Shown: piece by piece, positions 1 through 8,995 of the stretch | Layout of the letters: every line of letters begins with the position of its first letter | Position numbering within the stretch: the stretch's first letter is position 1 | Assembly (NCBI RefSeq): GCF_014126615.1 | Contig: NZ_CP059896.1 | Location: 3,358,501 to 3,422,500 of the forward strand | DNA length: 64,000 nt | Source: Ciceribacter thiooxidans | Lineage (GTDB): Bacteria > Pseudomonadota > Alphaproteobacteria > Rhizobiales > Rhizobiaceae | Direction: 5' to 3' | Program-made: the position numbers and the translations under genes | Notes under the pieces: generated by a model | Seen by the model: the letters and a program-made list of their open reading frames with translations, nothing else | What the model was told of the DNA's origin: nothing | Database searches by the model: none

Positions 1-279
1 TTTGGCCTCTTTGCGCTCGGCAGCCAGGAATATCCGGACCGGTCGACAACGGTGGTCATCGAGGTCTCCCGTCTGGAAGGGGGAGCACCGCTTATCCTGC
101 GCGGCCCGGGCATCCGCGAAAGCGTGACGATCGCGCCCATCGGACTTCCGGACATCTTCCTCCGGCAGTGGGCCGACAACCGTGCGCTCTTTCCCCGCGG
201 AATCGACGTCGTGCTGACCGCAGGGCGGCAATTTCTCTGCCTGCCGAGAACCTGCAAAATCAGTACCGGGGAGATCTGA
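1..279 (+). CDS. phnH: PhnH, carbon-phosphorus lyase core subunit (3' part only)
   Basis: The reading frame is open from base 1 and stops at 277-279, so the window holds only the last 92 codons. PhnH is a subunit of the C-P lyase core complex (PhnGHIJ), which attaches phosphonate to ribose triphosphate and then breaks the C-P bond in the cytoplasm. The visible C-terminus, with FALGSQEYPDRSTTVVIEV near the start and LCLPRT close to the end, fits the PhnH C-terminal region. The identification also rests on context: phnI begins only 3 bases after the stop, followed by phnJKL. The upstream part, and probably phnG, lie outside the window. Confidence 0.9.
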   Translation, partial: FGLFALGSQEYPDRSTTVVIEVSRLEGGAPLILRGPGIRESVTIAPIGLPDIFLRQWADNRALFPRGIDVVLTAGRQFLCLPRTCKISTGEI

Positions 280-282
280 CGA

Positions 283-1389
283 ATGTATGTTGCCGTCAAA
301 GGTGGAGAAACCGCGATCGCCAACGCCCATCGCCTGATGGCAGACCGGCGTCGCGGCGACCGTGACCTACCGCCGGTCACCATCGACCAAATCAGCGAGC
401 AGCTCGGTCTTGCCGTCGATCGTGTCATGGCGGAAGCCTCGCTCTACGACCGGGCGCTTGCCGCCCTCGCCATCAAGCAGTCGCGCGGCGATATGATCGA
501 AGCGATCTTCCTGCTGCGCGCCTACCGCACGACGTTGCCCCGCTACGGTTACTCGGTTGCCATCGACACCGCGGAGATGAAGATCGAGCGGCGCATCTCG
601 GCGACCTACAAGGATCTTCCGGGAGGGCAACTCCTGGGCCCGACGTTCGATTACACGCATCGCCTTCTCGATCCGGATCTGATGGGGGATGAGGCGGTTG
701 AAGAGCCGGCCCTCAAGGACAGCGAGTCCGAGAGAATAATGCGGGTCTCGGAGATCCTGGCAGAAGAAGGGCTGGTCGAGCCCGACGGCGACATGCCCGA
801 GGACCATATGACGGGAGACATTACCCGCGAGCCGATCGATTTTCCGATGCCGCGCGACCTGCGCCTTCAGGCACTTGCCCGCGGCGACGAGGGCTTCCTC
901 CTTGCCCTCGGCTATTCCACCCAGCGCGGTTACGGCCGCACCCACCCCTTCGCCGGCGAAATCCGCATCGGCGAAGTCGAGGTGGAAATGGACGTTCCCG
1001 AGCTCGGTTTCGCAGTCTCGCTCGGACGCATCCGGGTGACCGAGTGTCAGATGGTCAACCAGTTCAAGGGATCTGCGAAAGCACCGCCGCAGTTCACACG
1101 CGGATATGGCCTCGTGTTCGGCCAGAGCGAACGCAAGGCGATGGCCATGTCGCTCGTCGACCGTGCCTTGCGGGCGGAGGAATTCGGTGAGGACATCGTC
1201 GCCCCGGCACAGGATGAGGAATTCGTGATCTCACATTCCGACAACGTGCAGGCAACCGGCTTCGTCGAACACCTGAAGCTGCCGCACTACGTCGACTTCC
1301 AGGCCGAACTCGAACTCGTGCGCCGCATGCGGGCAGAATATGAGGCCGGCAGGTCCAATCGTTTCATCGACAAGGAGGCTGCGGAATGA
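283..1389 (+). CDS. phnI: PhnI, C-P lyase subunit / nucleosidase
   Basis: This 368-residue protein matches PhnI in length and sequence style (start MYVAVKGGETAI, central LPGGQLLGPTFDYTHRLLD). In the known pathway PhnI displaces adenine from ATP with phosphonate, together with PhnG, H and L, to give ribose 1-phosphonate 5-triphosphate. No signal peptide is present; it is cytoplasmic. The gene starts 3 bases after phnH and its last 4 bases overlap the start of phnJ (ATGA), so the two are almost certainly translationally coupled. The GAGATCTGACGA preceding the start gives a modest ribosome site. Confidence 0.95.
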   Translation: MYVAVKGGETAIANAHRLMADRRRGDRDLPPVTIDQISEQLGLAVDRVMAEASLYDRALAALAIKQSRGDMIEAIFLLRAYRTTLPRYGYSVAIDTAEMKIERRISATYKDLPGGQLLGPTFDYTHRLLDPDLMGDEAVEEPALKDSESERIMRVSEILAEEGLVEPDGDMPEDHMTGDITREPIDFPMPRDLRLQALARGDEGFLLALGYSTQRGYGRTHPFAGEIRIGEVEVEMDVPELGFAVSLGRIRVTECQMVNQFKGSAKAPPQFTRGYGLVFGQSERKAMAMSLVDRALRAEEFGEDIVAPAQDEEFVISHSDNVQATGFVEHLKLPHYVDFQAELELVRRMRAEYEAGRSNRFIDKEAAE

Positions 1390-2276
1390 GCGCCGTGCCA
1401 GAGCTCGCCCAATACAATTTCGCCTATCTCGACGAACAGACGAAGCGGATGATCCGGCGGGCTATCCTGAAGGCGATCGCGATTCCCGGCTATCAGGTCC
1501 CGTTCGCGTCGCGCGAAATGCCGATGCCCTACGGTTGGGGCACCGGCGGTGTGCAGGTTACGGCCTCGATCATCGGAGCGGACGACGTGCTGAAGGTCAT
1601 CGACCAGGGCGCCGACGACACGACGAACGCGGTGTCGATCCGTGCCTTCTTCCAGAAGGTTGCCAATGTCGCGGTCACCACGCATACGCACGAGGCGACC
1701 ATCATCCAGACGCGCCACCGCATCCCGGAAAAGCCGCTCAACGAAAACCAGGTGCTCGTCTACCAGGTGCCGATCCCGGAACCCTTGCGCTTCCTCGAAC
1801 CCCGCGAAACCGAGACCCGCAAGATGCATGCGCTCGAGGAATACGGGCTCATGCACGTGAAACTCTACGAGGACATCGCCAGGAACGGCCATATCGCGAC
1901 GACCTACGCCTATCCGGTGAAGGTCAACGGCCGCTACGTCATGGATCCCTCCCCGACGCCGAAGTTCGACAATCCGAAGATGCACATGTCGGACGCCCTG
2001 CAGCTCTTCGGAGCCGGACGAGAAAAGCGCATCTACGCGGTACCGCCATACACCGAGGTGGTGAGCCTCGACTTCGAGGATCATCCATTCGAGATCCAGA
2101 AGTTCCATCAGCCCTGCGCACTCTGCGGCGCCGAAGGCGTCTACCTCGATGAAGTGGTGCTCGATGACAAGGGTGGGCGCATGTTCGTCTGCTCGGACAC
2201 CGATCACTGCGAGGAACGGCGCGAACAGGGACATGTCGGGCACTTGCTCGCCACTGAAAAGGAGGCAGCGGAATGA
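1386..2276 (+). CDS. phnJ: PhnJ, radical SAM C-P lyase
   Basis: PhnJ (296 residues) cleaves the C-P bond of ribose 1-phosphonate 5-phosphate using an Fe-S cluster and S-adenosylmethionine, releasing the alkane and ribose cyclic phosphate. The diagnostic unusual cysteine set is visible near the C-terminus: C244 and C247 in QPCALCG, C269 and C275 in VCSDTDHC. The conserved IPGYQVPFASREMP stretch at about 33-46 contains the glycine (G35) that corresponds to the proposed glycyl-radical residue. It overlaps phnI and phnK by 4 bases each (ATGA junctions), the normal tight packing of this operon. Confidence 0.97.
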   Translation: MSAVPELAQYNFAYLDEQTKRMIRRAILKAIAIPGYQVPFASREMPMPYGWGTGGVQVTASIIGADDVLKVIDQGADDTTNAVSIRAFFQKVANVAVTTHTHEATIIQTRHRIPEKPLNENQVLVYQVPIPEPLRFLEPRETETRKMHALEEYGLMHVKLYEDIARNGHIATTYAYPVKVNGRYVMDPSPTPKFDNPKMHMSDALQLFGAGREKRIYAVPPYTEVVSLDFEDHPFEIQKFHQPCALCGAEGVYLDEVVLDDKGGRMFVCSDTDHCEERREQGHVGHLLATEKEAAE

Positions 2277-3049
2277 CCGACACACCGCTTCTGAAAGTCC
2301 GCAATGTCTCGAAATTCTACGGCAGCCGGATCGGTTGCAGCAATGTGGCCTTCGACCTCTGGCCCGGAGAAGTACTGGCAATCGTCGGCGAGTCCGGTTC
2401 CGGCAAGACCACTCTCCTCAATTGTCTTTCGACACGGCTGATGCCGACCACCGGCACCGTCGAGTACCACACGCGTGACGGAAGCTATCGCGACCTGTAT
2501 CGCATGAGCGAAGCCGAGCGGCGCTTTCTCATGCGCACGGACTGGGGCTTCGTTCACCAGAACCCGGCAGACGGCCTACGGATGACCGTATCGGCCGGCG
2601 CCAATGTCGGCGAGCGGCTGATGGCGATCGGCGATCGGCATTACGGCAAGATACGCGAAACCGCCGGTTCATGGCTGGAACGCGTCGAGATCAGCACAGA
2701 TCGCATAGACGATCAGCCGCGCGCCTTTTCCGGCGGGATGCGTCAGCGCCTGCAGATCGCCCGCAATCTGGTCACGGCCCCGCGCCTCGTCTTCATGGAC
2801 GAACCGACGGGTGGCCTCGATGTCTCGGTGCAAGCCCGTCTTCTCGATCTCGTCCGCGGCCTCGTCAACGATCTCGGCCTTTCGGCAATTGTCGTCACGC
2901 ACGACCTGGCGGTCGCTCGGCTCCTCTCCCACCGAATGATGGTGATGAAGGATGGCATGGTGATCGAGCAGGGCCTCACCGACCGGGTCCTCGACGACCC
3001 TCGCGAACCCTACACGCAACTGCTCGTCTCCTCGATCCTGCAAGTCTGA
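2273..3049 (+). CDS. phnK: PhnK, ABC-type ATPase of the C-P lyase complex
   Basis: A 258-residue ABC ATPase with Walker A GESGSGKTT (39-47), signature FSGGMRQR (152-159), Walker B LVFMDEP (172-178) and switch histidine in VTHD. PhnK has ABC-transporter folds but is not a transporter; it binds the PhnGHIJ core complex and is needed for C-P lyase activity. It starts inside the stop of phnJ and is followed 12 bases later by phnL. The alternative, an oligopeptide-type transporter ATPase, is excluded by the position between phnJ and phnL. Confidence 0.95.
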   Translation: MTDTPLLKVRNVSKFYGSRIGCSNVAFDLWPGEVLAIVGESGSGKTTLLNCLSTRLMPTTGTVEYHTRDGSYRDLYRMSEAERRFLMRTDWGFVHQNPADGLRMTVSAGANVGERLMAIGDRHYGKIRETAGSWLERVEISTDRIDDQPRAFSGGMRQRLQIARNLVTAPRLVFMDEPTGGLDVSVQARLLDLVRGLVNDLGLSAIVVTHDLAVARLLSHRMMVMKDGMVIEQGLTDRVLDDPREPYTQLLVSSILQV

Positions 3050-3061
3050 ACGGAAAGCGCC

Positions 3062-3769
3062 ATGGCCACGCCCCTCGTCGTCTCCGAAGTCTCGAAGAGC
3101 TTCATCATGCACCTGCGCGACGGCATCCGCCTGCCGGTCGTCGCAAACGTCTCCTTCTCGATCGCCGAAGCCGAATGTGTCGTCCTCGGCGGCCCTTCAG
3201 GCATCGGCAAGAGCTCGATCCTCAAGATGCTCTATGGCAACTATGCCGTGGATACCGGACAGGTGCTCGTAGAGCATCGTGGTCACGTCATCGATATAGC
3301 GACCGCCGATCCGCGCATGATCATGGACGTCCGGCGTACCACCGTGGGCTATGTGAGCCAGTTTCTGCGAACCGTCCCACGTGTCGCGGCGATCGACGTC
3401 GTCGCCGAGCCCCTGGTTGTCCGCGGAACGGATGTGGATGCCGCACGTGCGCGCGCCGGCGAACTGCTGGAACGGCTCAATCTGCCGCGCGCCTTGTGGC
3501 AGCTGCCGCCAGCGACTTTTTCCGGCGGCGAGCAGCAGCGCGTGAACATCGCCCGCGGCTTCATCACTGATCATCGCATCCTCCTTCTCGATGAGCCGAC
3601 GGCCTCTCTCGACGCTGCGAATCGCGCCGTGGTGGTGGACATGATCCGCCAGAAGAAGGCGTCCGGGGTCGCCCTGCTCGGGATTTTCCATGACGAGGAG
3701 GTGCGCGAGGCAGTGGCCGATCGCATTCTCAACGTAACAGCGTTCTCGCCAAGAAAAGCAGCCGCATGA
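3062..3769 (+). CDS. phnL: PhnL, ABC-type ATPase of phosphonate breakdown
   Basis: This 235-residue ABC ATPase has Walker [11 protein letters not shown] (43-52), signature FSGGEQQR (153-160) and Walker B ILLLDEP (173-179). PhnL assists PhnI in forming the ribose-phosphonate triphosphate and, with PhnK, joins the C-P lyase complex. It ends in a 4-base overlap (ATGA) with the hexapeptide transferase gene. A ribosome site GGAAAG precedes the ATG. PhnK and PhnL are not close copies: their Walker regions and spacing differ, as in other C-P lyase operons. Confidence 0.95.
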   Translation: MATPLVVSEVSKSFIMHLRDGIRLPVVANVSFSIAEAECVVLGGPSGIGKSSILKMLYGNYAVDTGQVLVEHRGHVIDIATADPRMIMDVRRTTVGYVSQFLRTVPRVAAIDVVAEPLVVRGTDVDAARARAGELLERLNLPRALWQLPPATFSGGEQQRVNIARGFITDHRILLLDEPTASLDAANRAVVVDMIRQKKASGVALLGIFHDEEVREAVADRILNVTAFSPRKAAA

Positions 3770-4386
3770 GCAAGAAGCTCGGGTGCGATCCGCTTGTTCA
3801 CGAGACTGCGCATGTCGCGAACTCAGCCCTCGGAGCCTATACCGAGGTCGCCGAGCGCTGCCGTCTCGATGAGGTGGAGCTCGGCGACTACTCCTACATG
3901 ATGCAGGACAGTTCCGCCTGGTGCACCACCATCGGAAAATTCGTGAATATTGCCGCGGCGGTGCGCATCAACGCGCCCAATCACCCGACGTGGCGGGCGA
4001 CCATGCATCATTTCACCTACAGGGCGGCGTCCTATTTCGATGGTGCGGAGAACGACGAAGAATTCTTCGCCTGGCGCCGCGAGAACCGCGTGGTGATCGG
4101 ACATGACGTCTGGATCGGACATGGAGCAACGATCCTTCCCGGGGTTCAGATCGGCAATGGGGCAGTAATCGGTGCCGGAGCCGTGGTTTCCAGATCTGTC
4201 GCACCTTACTCGATCGTCGGCGGCGTTCCCGCCCGGCTCATCCGCGAGCGCTTTCCCGCGGATGTCGCCGCCGGAATGGAAGCGCTCGCCTGGTGGGACT
4301 GGAGCCATGAACGGCTGCACGTCGCCCTCGAAGATTTCCGGTGGCTCGACGGTGCGGCCTTCATCGAAAAATACGGGAAATCGTAA
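3766..4386 (+). CDS. Phosphonate-cluster acyltransferase, left-handed hexapeptide repeat family
   Basis: The 206-residue product belongs to the LbetaH/xenobiotic acetyltransferase type: the segment at about 107-150 shows hexapeptide turns ([30 protein letters not shown]) and the conserved [11 protein letters not shown] hexapeptide transferase is recurrent in alphaproteobacterial C-P lyase clusters, where it may take the place of the GNAT acetyltransferase PhnO; its substrate is not established. It is the last gene of the phnH-L block, overlapping phnL by 4 bases and followed by a 116-base gap that carries a possible Pho box. Substrate and necessity are inference from position. Confidence 0.85.
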   Translation: MSKKLGCDPLVHETAHVANSALGAYTEVAERCRLDEVELGDYSYMMQDSSAWCTTIGKFVNIAAAVRINAPNHPTWRATMHHFTYRAASYFDGAENDEEFFAWRRENRVVIGHDVWIGHGATILPGVQIGNGAVIGAGAVVSRSVAPYSIVGGVPARLIRERFPADVAAGMEALAWWDWSHERLHVALEDFRWLDGAAFIEKYGKS

Positions 4387-4429
4387 ATCTCTTCAAATGG
4401 ATATCAGATTTTACAATACCTACACAAAT

Positions 4430-4447
4430 CTGACATCCGCACTTCAT
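4430..4447 (+). promoter_or_regulatory. Candidate Pho box upstream of phnC
   Basis: In the gap before phnC the sequence CTGACAT-CCGC-ACTTCAT has the 7-4-7 layout of the PhoB consensus (CTGTCAT-N4-CTGTCAT). The left half differs at one position; the right half matches only 4 of 7. Control of rhizobial phoCDET (phnCDE1E2) by PhoB is known, so a site here is expected. An internal promoter would let the transporter genes be induced separately from phnG-L. Confidence 0.45.
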
Positions 4448-4502
4448 CCCCGTCCGATACAGGCTTTACCAACCACACGGACAGAAGATCGGAAGCGCCA
4501 AG

Positions 4503-5357
4503 ATGAGATTTGAGCTGAAGAACCTCACCCGCCGCTTCGGGGACAATGTTGCGGTCAATGCCGTCAGTCTCGATATCCCGCAGGGACAGATGGTGGGGGT
4601 AATCGGTCGCTCGGGCGCCGGCAAGTCCACCCTGCTGCGGATGATCAACCGCCTCGTCGACCCGTCCTCCGGATCCATCCAATTCGGCGACGCGGAGGTC
4701 TCGTCGTTGCGGGGGCAGTCGCTGCGCAACTGGCAGCGTGACTGCGCGATGATCTTCCAGCAGTTCAATCTCGTGCCTCGGCTGGACGTCCTGACCAACG
4801 TCCTGCTTGGTCGTCTGAACCACCGTTCCACTGCGCTCAGCATTCTCAACTATTTCACGCGCGAGGAGCGGATCATGGCGATCGCCGCCCTCGAAAGGCT
4901 CGGCATCGAGCAGACGGCGCTGCAGCCGGCCGGCACGCTTTCCGGCGGCCAGCAGCAGCGCGTCGCGATAGCACGAGCGTTGATGCAAAGACCGAAGATG
5001 GTGCTCGCCGACGAGCCGATCGCGTCCCTCGACCCCCTGAACGCCAAGATCGTCATGGACGCCTTGCGCGACATCAACGTCCGCGAAGGCATTACGGTCA
5101 TCACGAACCTGCATACCCTCGACACCGCCCGAACGTATTGCGACAGAATCATCGGCATGGCGCATGGATCGGTGGTCTTCGACGGCCGTGCGGACGCGCT
5201 GACGGCAGACGCGGTGCGGCAGATATACGGCTCGAATCCCGACGGCAGCGGCGTCGACGAGGGCATGACGTCGACAAGCATCGACATCAGTCGCGCGAAG
5301 GCGTCCTCCGCCCGGCAAGTTGCGGGGTTTCGTCCCCTCGCCGCAGCAGACGCCTGA
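4503..5357 (+). CDS. phnC: PhnC, phosphonate/phosphate ABC importer ATPase
   Basis: PhnC (284 residues) is the ATPase of the phosphonate importer. Walker [10 protein letters not shown] lies at 35-43, then the Q-loop in MIFQQFNLV, signature LSGGQQQR, and Walker B MVLADEP. The last ~35 residues after [18 protein letters not shown] form a variable tail. It is the first gene of the transporter block phnC-D-E1-E2, the same order as phoCDET of Sinorhizobium meliloti, a system known to move both phosphate and phosphonates. phnD begins 63 bases downstream. Confidence 0.95.
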   Translation: MRFELKNLTRRFGDNVAVNAVSLDIPQGQMVGVIGRSGAGKSTLLRMINRLVDPSSGSIQFGDAEVSSLRGQSLRNWQRDCAMIFQQFNLVPRLDVLTNVLLGRLNHRSTALSILNYFTREERIMAIAALERLGIEQTALQPAGTLSGGQQQRVAIARALMQRPKMVLADEPIASLDPLNAKIVMDALRDINVREGITVITNLHTLDTARTYCDRIIGMAHGSVVFDGRADALTADAVRQIYGSNPDGSGVDEGMTSTSIDISRAKASSARQVAGFRPLAAADA

Positions 5358-5420
5358 TCGGCCGCCCGCATCAAAACCATTTCATCAACCGATCCGACCC
5401 CGAAGAAACAGGAGAGACCC

Positions 5421-6326
5421 ATGTTGAAGAAGACCCTTCTCGCCGCCGTTGCGCTCGTTGCCATGGCCGGTGCGGCTGCCGCGGAAGACCTCAAGGAATT
5501 CCGGATCGGCATTCTGGGCGGCGAGAACGAAGCCGACCGCCTGCGCAACTTCCAGTGCATGGTCGACAAGCTTCCCGCCGTCCTCGGCGTGGAGAAGGTC
5601 TCGCTTTTCCCGGCTGCCGACTATGACGGCGTTATTCAGGGCCTGCTTGGTGGCACGCTCGACTATGCCGAACTCGGCGCTTCCGGTTTTGCCAAGATTT
5701 ATCTCGCCGACGCCAAGGCGGTCGAACCGATCCTAACCACCGTCCAGACTGACGGCTCGATGGGCTACTACTCGATCATGGTCGCCCGCAAAGATTCGGG
5801 CATGACCAAGGTCACTGACATCAAGGGCAAGAAGCTCGGCTTCGCCGACCCCGACTCGACGTCGGGATACCTGATCCCGACCGTTACCCTGCCGGAAGCT
5901 CTCGGCGCCCCCGTCAAGGAGTACGTTGCCGAAACAGGCTTTGGTGGCGGTCACGAAAACCTCGTCCTCGAAGTGCTGAAGGGCACCTTCGATGCCGGCA
6001 CGACCTTCGGCTCTGGCGTCGGCGAGTTCAAGGACGGCTACACCTCCGGCAACCTGAAGAAGATGGTCGACAAGGGCGTCCTGAACATGGACGATCTGGT
6101 CGAACTCTGGAAGTCCCCGCTGATCCCGAACGGCCCAGTCGTAGTCCGCACATCGATGAACGACGACATGAAGGCCAAGTTCAAGACCTTCATGATGGAC
6201 CTGCCGAAAACCGACGCTGCCTGCTTCTCGGCTATCCAGGGCGGTGACTTCACCGGCTTCACCGAAGTGAACGTCGACTTCTACAAACCGATTATTGACG
6301 CCCGCAAGGCAACCATCGGCGGCTGA
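5421..6326 (+). CDS. phnD: PhnD, periplasmic phosphonate-binding protein
   Basis: This 301-residue protein has a clear signal peptide (positive KK at 3-4, hydrophobic core, likely cleavage after AAAA at residue 21) and continues as a phosphonate-binding protein of the PhnD/PtxB family, with EFRIGILGGENEADRL as the first strand and the YYSIMVARKDSG region. It captures phosphonate or phosphate in the periplasm and delivers it to PhnE1/PhnE2. A strong ribosome site AGGAGAG precedes the ATG by about 6 bases. A short hairpin follows the stop, as often seen after binding-protein genes. Confidence 0.95.
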   Translation: MLKKTLLAAVALVAMAGAAAAEDLKEFRIGILGGENEADRLRNFQCMVDKLPAVLGVEKVSLFPAADYDGVIQGLLGGTLDYAELGASGFAKIYLADAKAVEPILTTVQTDGSMGYYSIMVARKDSGMTKVTDIKGKKLGFADPDSTSGYLIPTVTLPEALGAPVKEYVAETGFGGGHENLVLEVLKGTFDAGTTFGSGVGEFKDGYTSGNLKKMVDKGVLNMDDLVELWKSPLIPNGPVVVRTSMNDDMKAKFKTFMMDLPKTDAACFSAIQGGDFTGFTEVNVDFYKPIIDARKATIGG

Positions 6327-6347
6327 CATCCTGAGACCGAAAAAGGC

Positions 6348-6372
6348 CGCCGGGTGCATCAGGCAGCCGGCG
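6348..6372 (+). other. Intercistronic hairpin between phnD and phnE1
   Basis: CGCCGG (6348-6353) can pair with CCGGCG (6367-6372), with a further TGC/GCA pairing inside the loop. There is no T-run, so it is unlikely to be a full terminator. Such hairpins between a binding-protein gene and its permease genes commonly protect the upstream message and lower downstream expression; that role is inferred. Confidence 0.4.
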
Positions 6373-6427
6373 ACTCTTGACGAATGCACGTCGCCGCCGC
6401 GACGTGAACAAAAGCGGACTGCCTGCC

Positions 6428-7390
6428 ATGAGTTCCTTCACCTACAAGCCCGAGCTCAGCGAGAGGGGCGCACTCATCGAGAACCATTGGCAAGACCTTG
6501 CCCGAGGCCGTCGTTTGTACACGATGCTTTCGCTCGCGGTGCTCGCCCTGGCGCTTACGGGTTCGTTGTGGTTTGCCAACGAAACCAACTCGGGCAAGTT
6601 CTTCGAACGCTTGCCGCACTTTTTCGATTTTGTCGGTGACCTGATGCCTCGCGACGGCATCGAAGTCTGGCGCGCGCTCCTCGACCTGCCCTCTCCATAT
6701 TTCGATGGAAGCCTGAAATACGACTATCCCGAAGGCCGCTACTACGTCACCGACAGCCTCTACGTACCCGAGTACGTCTACAAGATGACGGAAACCCTGA
6801 ACATTGCGTTGTTGTCGACGATCATCGGTTTCGCCCTCGGCTTCCTCCTGTCGTTTCTTGCTGCGAAAAACATGACGGCCAGTCCGTGGATACGCGTTCC
6901 GGTGCGTCGTTTCATGGAGCTGTTGCGCGCATTTCCTGAAATCGTCCTTGCCGGCTTCTTTCTGGCGATCCTGTCGCTCGGTCCGATTCCCGCGATCATC
7001 GCAGTTTCGATCCACACAATCGGCGCACTCGGCAAGCTCTTCTTCGAAGTCATCGAAAACGCGGACATGAAGCCGGACGAAGGGCTGAAAGCGGTCGGCG
7101 CCTCATGGGTCGAGCGCGCCTGGTTCGGCATGGTGCCGCAGGTGATGCCAAATTTCGTCAGCTATTTTCTGTTGCGCTTCGAAATCAACGTCCGTGCTTC
7201 GACCATCATCGGCGCGGTCGGAGGTGGCGGCATCGGCGAACAGCTGCGTCTTTCGATCAGTCGTGGGCACGAGGCGAAGACGCTGGCGATCGTTCTCCTG
7301 CTGTTTGTGACGATCATCGCGGTCGACCAACTCTCAGCGTGGCTGCGCCGCAAGCTCGTCGGAGATCAGGCCTTCCAGGCCGTGATGTAG
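6428..7390 (+). CDS. phnE: PhnE1, phosphonate importer permease
   Basis: A 320-residue inner-membrane permease of the PhnE family. One N-terminal membrane segment (about 33-52) is followed by a ~60-residue periplasmic stretch and then the binding-protein-dependent transport domain with about five segments. The EAA-like cytoplasmic loop is VIENADMKPDEGLKAVGAS, which contacts PhnC. I chose ATG 6428 (MSSFTYKPEL); the frame extends upstream to a TTG at 6377, but that start has no ribosome site and overlaps the hairpin region. It pairs with PhnE2, which begins 9 bases downstream. Confidence 0.93.
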   Translation: MSSFTYKPELSERGALIENHWQDLARGRRLYTMLSLAVLALALTGSLWFANETNSGKFFERLPHFFDFVGDLMPRDGIEVWRALLDLPSPYFDGSLKYDYPEGRYYVTDSLYVPEYVYKMTETLNIALLSTIIGFALGFLLSFLAAKNMTASPWIRVPVRRFMELLRAFPEIVLAGFFLAILSLGPIPAIIAVSIHTIGALGKLFFEVIENADMKPDEGLKAVGASWVERAWFGMVPQVMPNFVSYFLLRFEINVRASTIIGAVGGGGIGEQLRLSISRGHEAKTLAIVLLLFVTIIAVDQLSAWLRRKLVGDQAFQAVM

Positions 7391-7399
7391 GAGTGCACC

Positions 7400-8893
7400 T
7401 TGAAAACGATGAGCCTTTCCGAATTCGAGGCAGTTGCCGCTCGCCATCCGCAACTCCTCATGCCTTCTTTCTGGTCACGTTTCCGCGTCGCGGCGGTCGG
7501 AGGGGCGATCGCCCTCTATTTCGTCTTCTGCTGGTGGTTCTTCTCCGTCGGTCAGGTTCTCGGCACCGCCAATTGGGGTATCGCTGCCGGCTACCTCGCA
7601 GACTGGATATCCTACGAAGTCCGGCCGGACATAGTGGTTCGCGCGGACGGGACAATGCAGATCGAGTTCTCGCGCTACGATCCGATCGGTCCCAATCCCT
7701 GTCCCGACTGGCTCGAGGCCGAGCACGAAACGGTAACCCGGACGGTGGAGATCCCGGCGACGGAGATGCAAGCCAAGCCGAAGTCCTCTTTCAGCTTCGT
7801 TGCTCCGAGCAATGCAGGCAAGCAGGAGGCTGCCGAGGCCCGAACGGAGACCCGCACCGAAGAAGTCGTCACCCATGCGGTCGCGTCCATGAACTCGACC
7901 GACAGGATTGACGTCCTGCCAGGGCACGTCGAAATCCATCGCGGAAATGAGACGCTTGGCGTCACGCTCAGCCGCAACGACGGTGTGAGAGCTGATCGCG
8001 ACCTACCCGCCTGGGCAACCCAGCGCGCATCGGGCGAGAAGATCGTTCTCGCCTTCGGTTTCTCTGGCTGGGCGGAAATCCGCGACGATGCCGTCAAGAT
8101 CCACAAGCGCTTTGTCGGGTGGGAAAACTTTTTCTTCGATATCGATTCGCCTTTCTTCGGCAAATCGGCGGCCGAAGTGTTCGGCCTGCTGTTCTCCGGA
8201 GCGCGCCTCGATCCGAACCGCAGCAATGTCTCACTCGCTCTGGAGGGTTTCCTCTACAATCCCTCCTGGCAGCATCTCGATGTCTGGACCAAGCTGTTGC
8301 AGACGATCGTCATGGCCTTTGTCGGAACTTTCTTCGCAACGATCATTGCCTTTCCGCTCTCGTTCGTTGCCGCCCGCAACATCACGCGCAATGGCGTCGT
8401 AAACCAGATCACCAAACGCTTCTTCGACTTCCAGCGTTCGGTCGACATGTTCATCTGGGCGCTGTTCTTCACGCGCGCATTCGGTCCCGGACCACTGGCC
8501 GGGATTTCCGCCATCTTCTTCACGGACACCGGAACGCTCGGCAAGCTCTATTCGGAAGCGCTGGAGAACATCGACGACAAGCAGCGCGAGGGCGTGAAGT
8601 CGGTAGGTGCGGCACCATTGGCCGTTCAGCGTTTCGGCGTCCTGCCGCAGGTTCTTCCGGTCTTCACCTCGCAAGCGCTTTACTTTTGGGAATCGAACAC
8701 CCGGTCAGCCACGATCATCGGCGCGGTCGGCGCCGGCGGTATCGGCCTGAAACTCTGGGAAGCTATGCGGACCAATCAGGACTGGGAGAACGTCGGCTAC
8801 ATGGTCCTGCTCATCCTGATCGTCGTCTTCGTCTTCGATTCTATCTCGAATGCTGTGCGTTCCCGTCTCATCGGCAGGCGATCGACTCTATGA
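7400..8893 (+). CDS. phnE: PhnE2, phosphonate importer permease with large periplasmic insertion
   Basis: The 497-residue second permease carries the normal transport domain in its C-terminal half (segments from about residue 297 onward, EAA-like loop ALENIDDKQREGVKSVGAA, GAVGAGGIG near the end). Between the first membrane segment (about 30-52) and that domain lie roughly 220 extra residues expected in the periplasm, including a charged stretch rich in E, T and R (about 105-160). Rhizobial PhoT/PhnE2 proteins are known to be longer than E. coli PhnE. Start: TTG at 7400 has GGAG 6-9 bases upstream; ATG at 7409 is the alternative. No ATG gives better spacing. Confidence 0.9.
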   Translation: MKTMSLSEFEAVAARHPQLLMPSFWSRFRVAAVGGAIALYFVFCWWFFSVGQVLGTANWGIAAGYLADWISYEVRPDIVVRADGTMQIEFSRYDPIGPNPCPDWLEAEHETVTRTVEIPATEMQAKPKSSFSFVAPSNAGKQEAAEARTETRTEEVVTHAVASMNSTDRIDVLPGHVEIHRGNETLGVTLSRNDGVRADRDLPAWATQRASGEKIVLAFGFSGWAEIRDDAVKIHKRFVGWENFFFDIDSPFFGKSAAEVFGLLFSGARLDPNRSNVSLALEGFLYNPSWQHLDVWTKLLQTIVMAFVGTFFATIIAFPLSFVAARNITRNGVVNQITKRFFDFQRSVDMFIWALFFTRAFGPGPLAGISAIFFTDTGTLGKLYSEALENIDDKQREGVKSVGAAPLAVQRFGVLPQVLPVFTSQALYFWESNTRSATIIGAVGAGGIGLKLWEAMRTNQDWENVGYMVLLILIVVFVFDSISNAVRSRLIGRRSTL

Positions 8894-8995
8894 GCCTCGC
8901 CAGCTCGCCATTGCAGTGCATCCGGCATCGGTCCTCGCAAACGCCACGGCGCACGCGTTACACTCGCAGCCGTAGCAATCCGAAGGAATCAGTCT

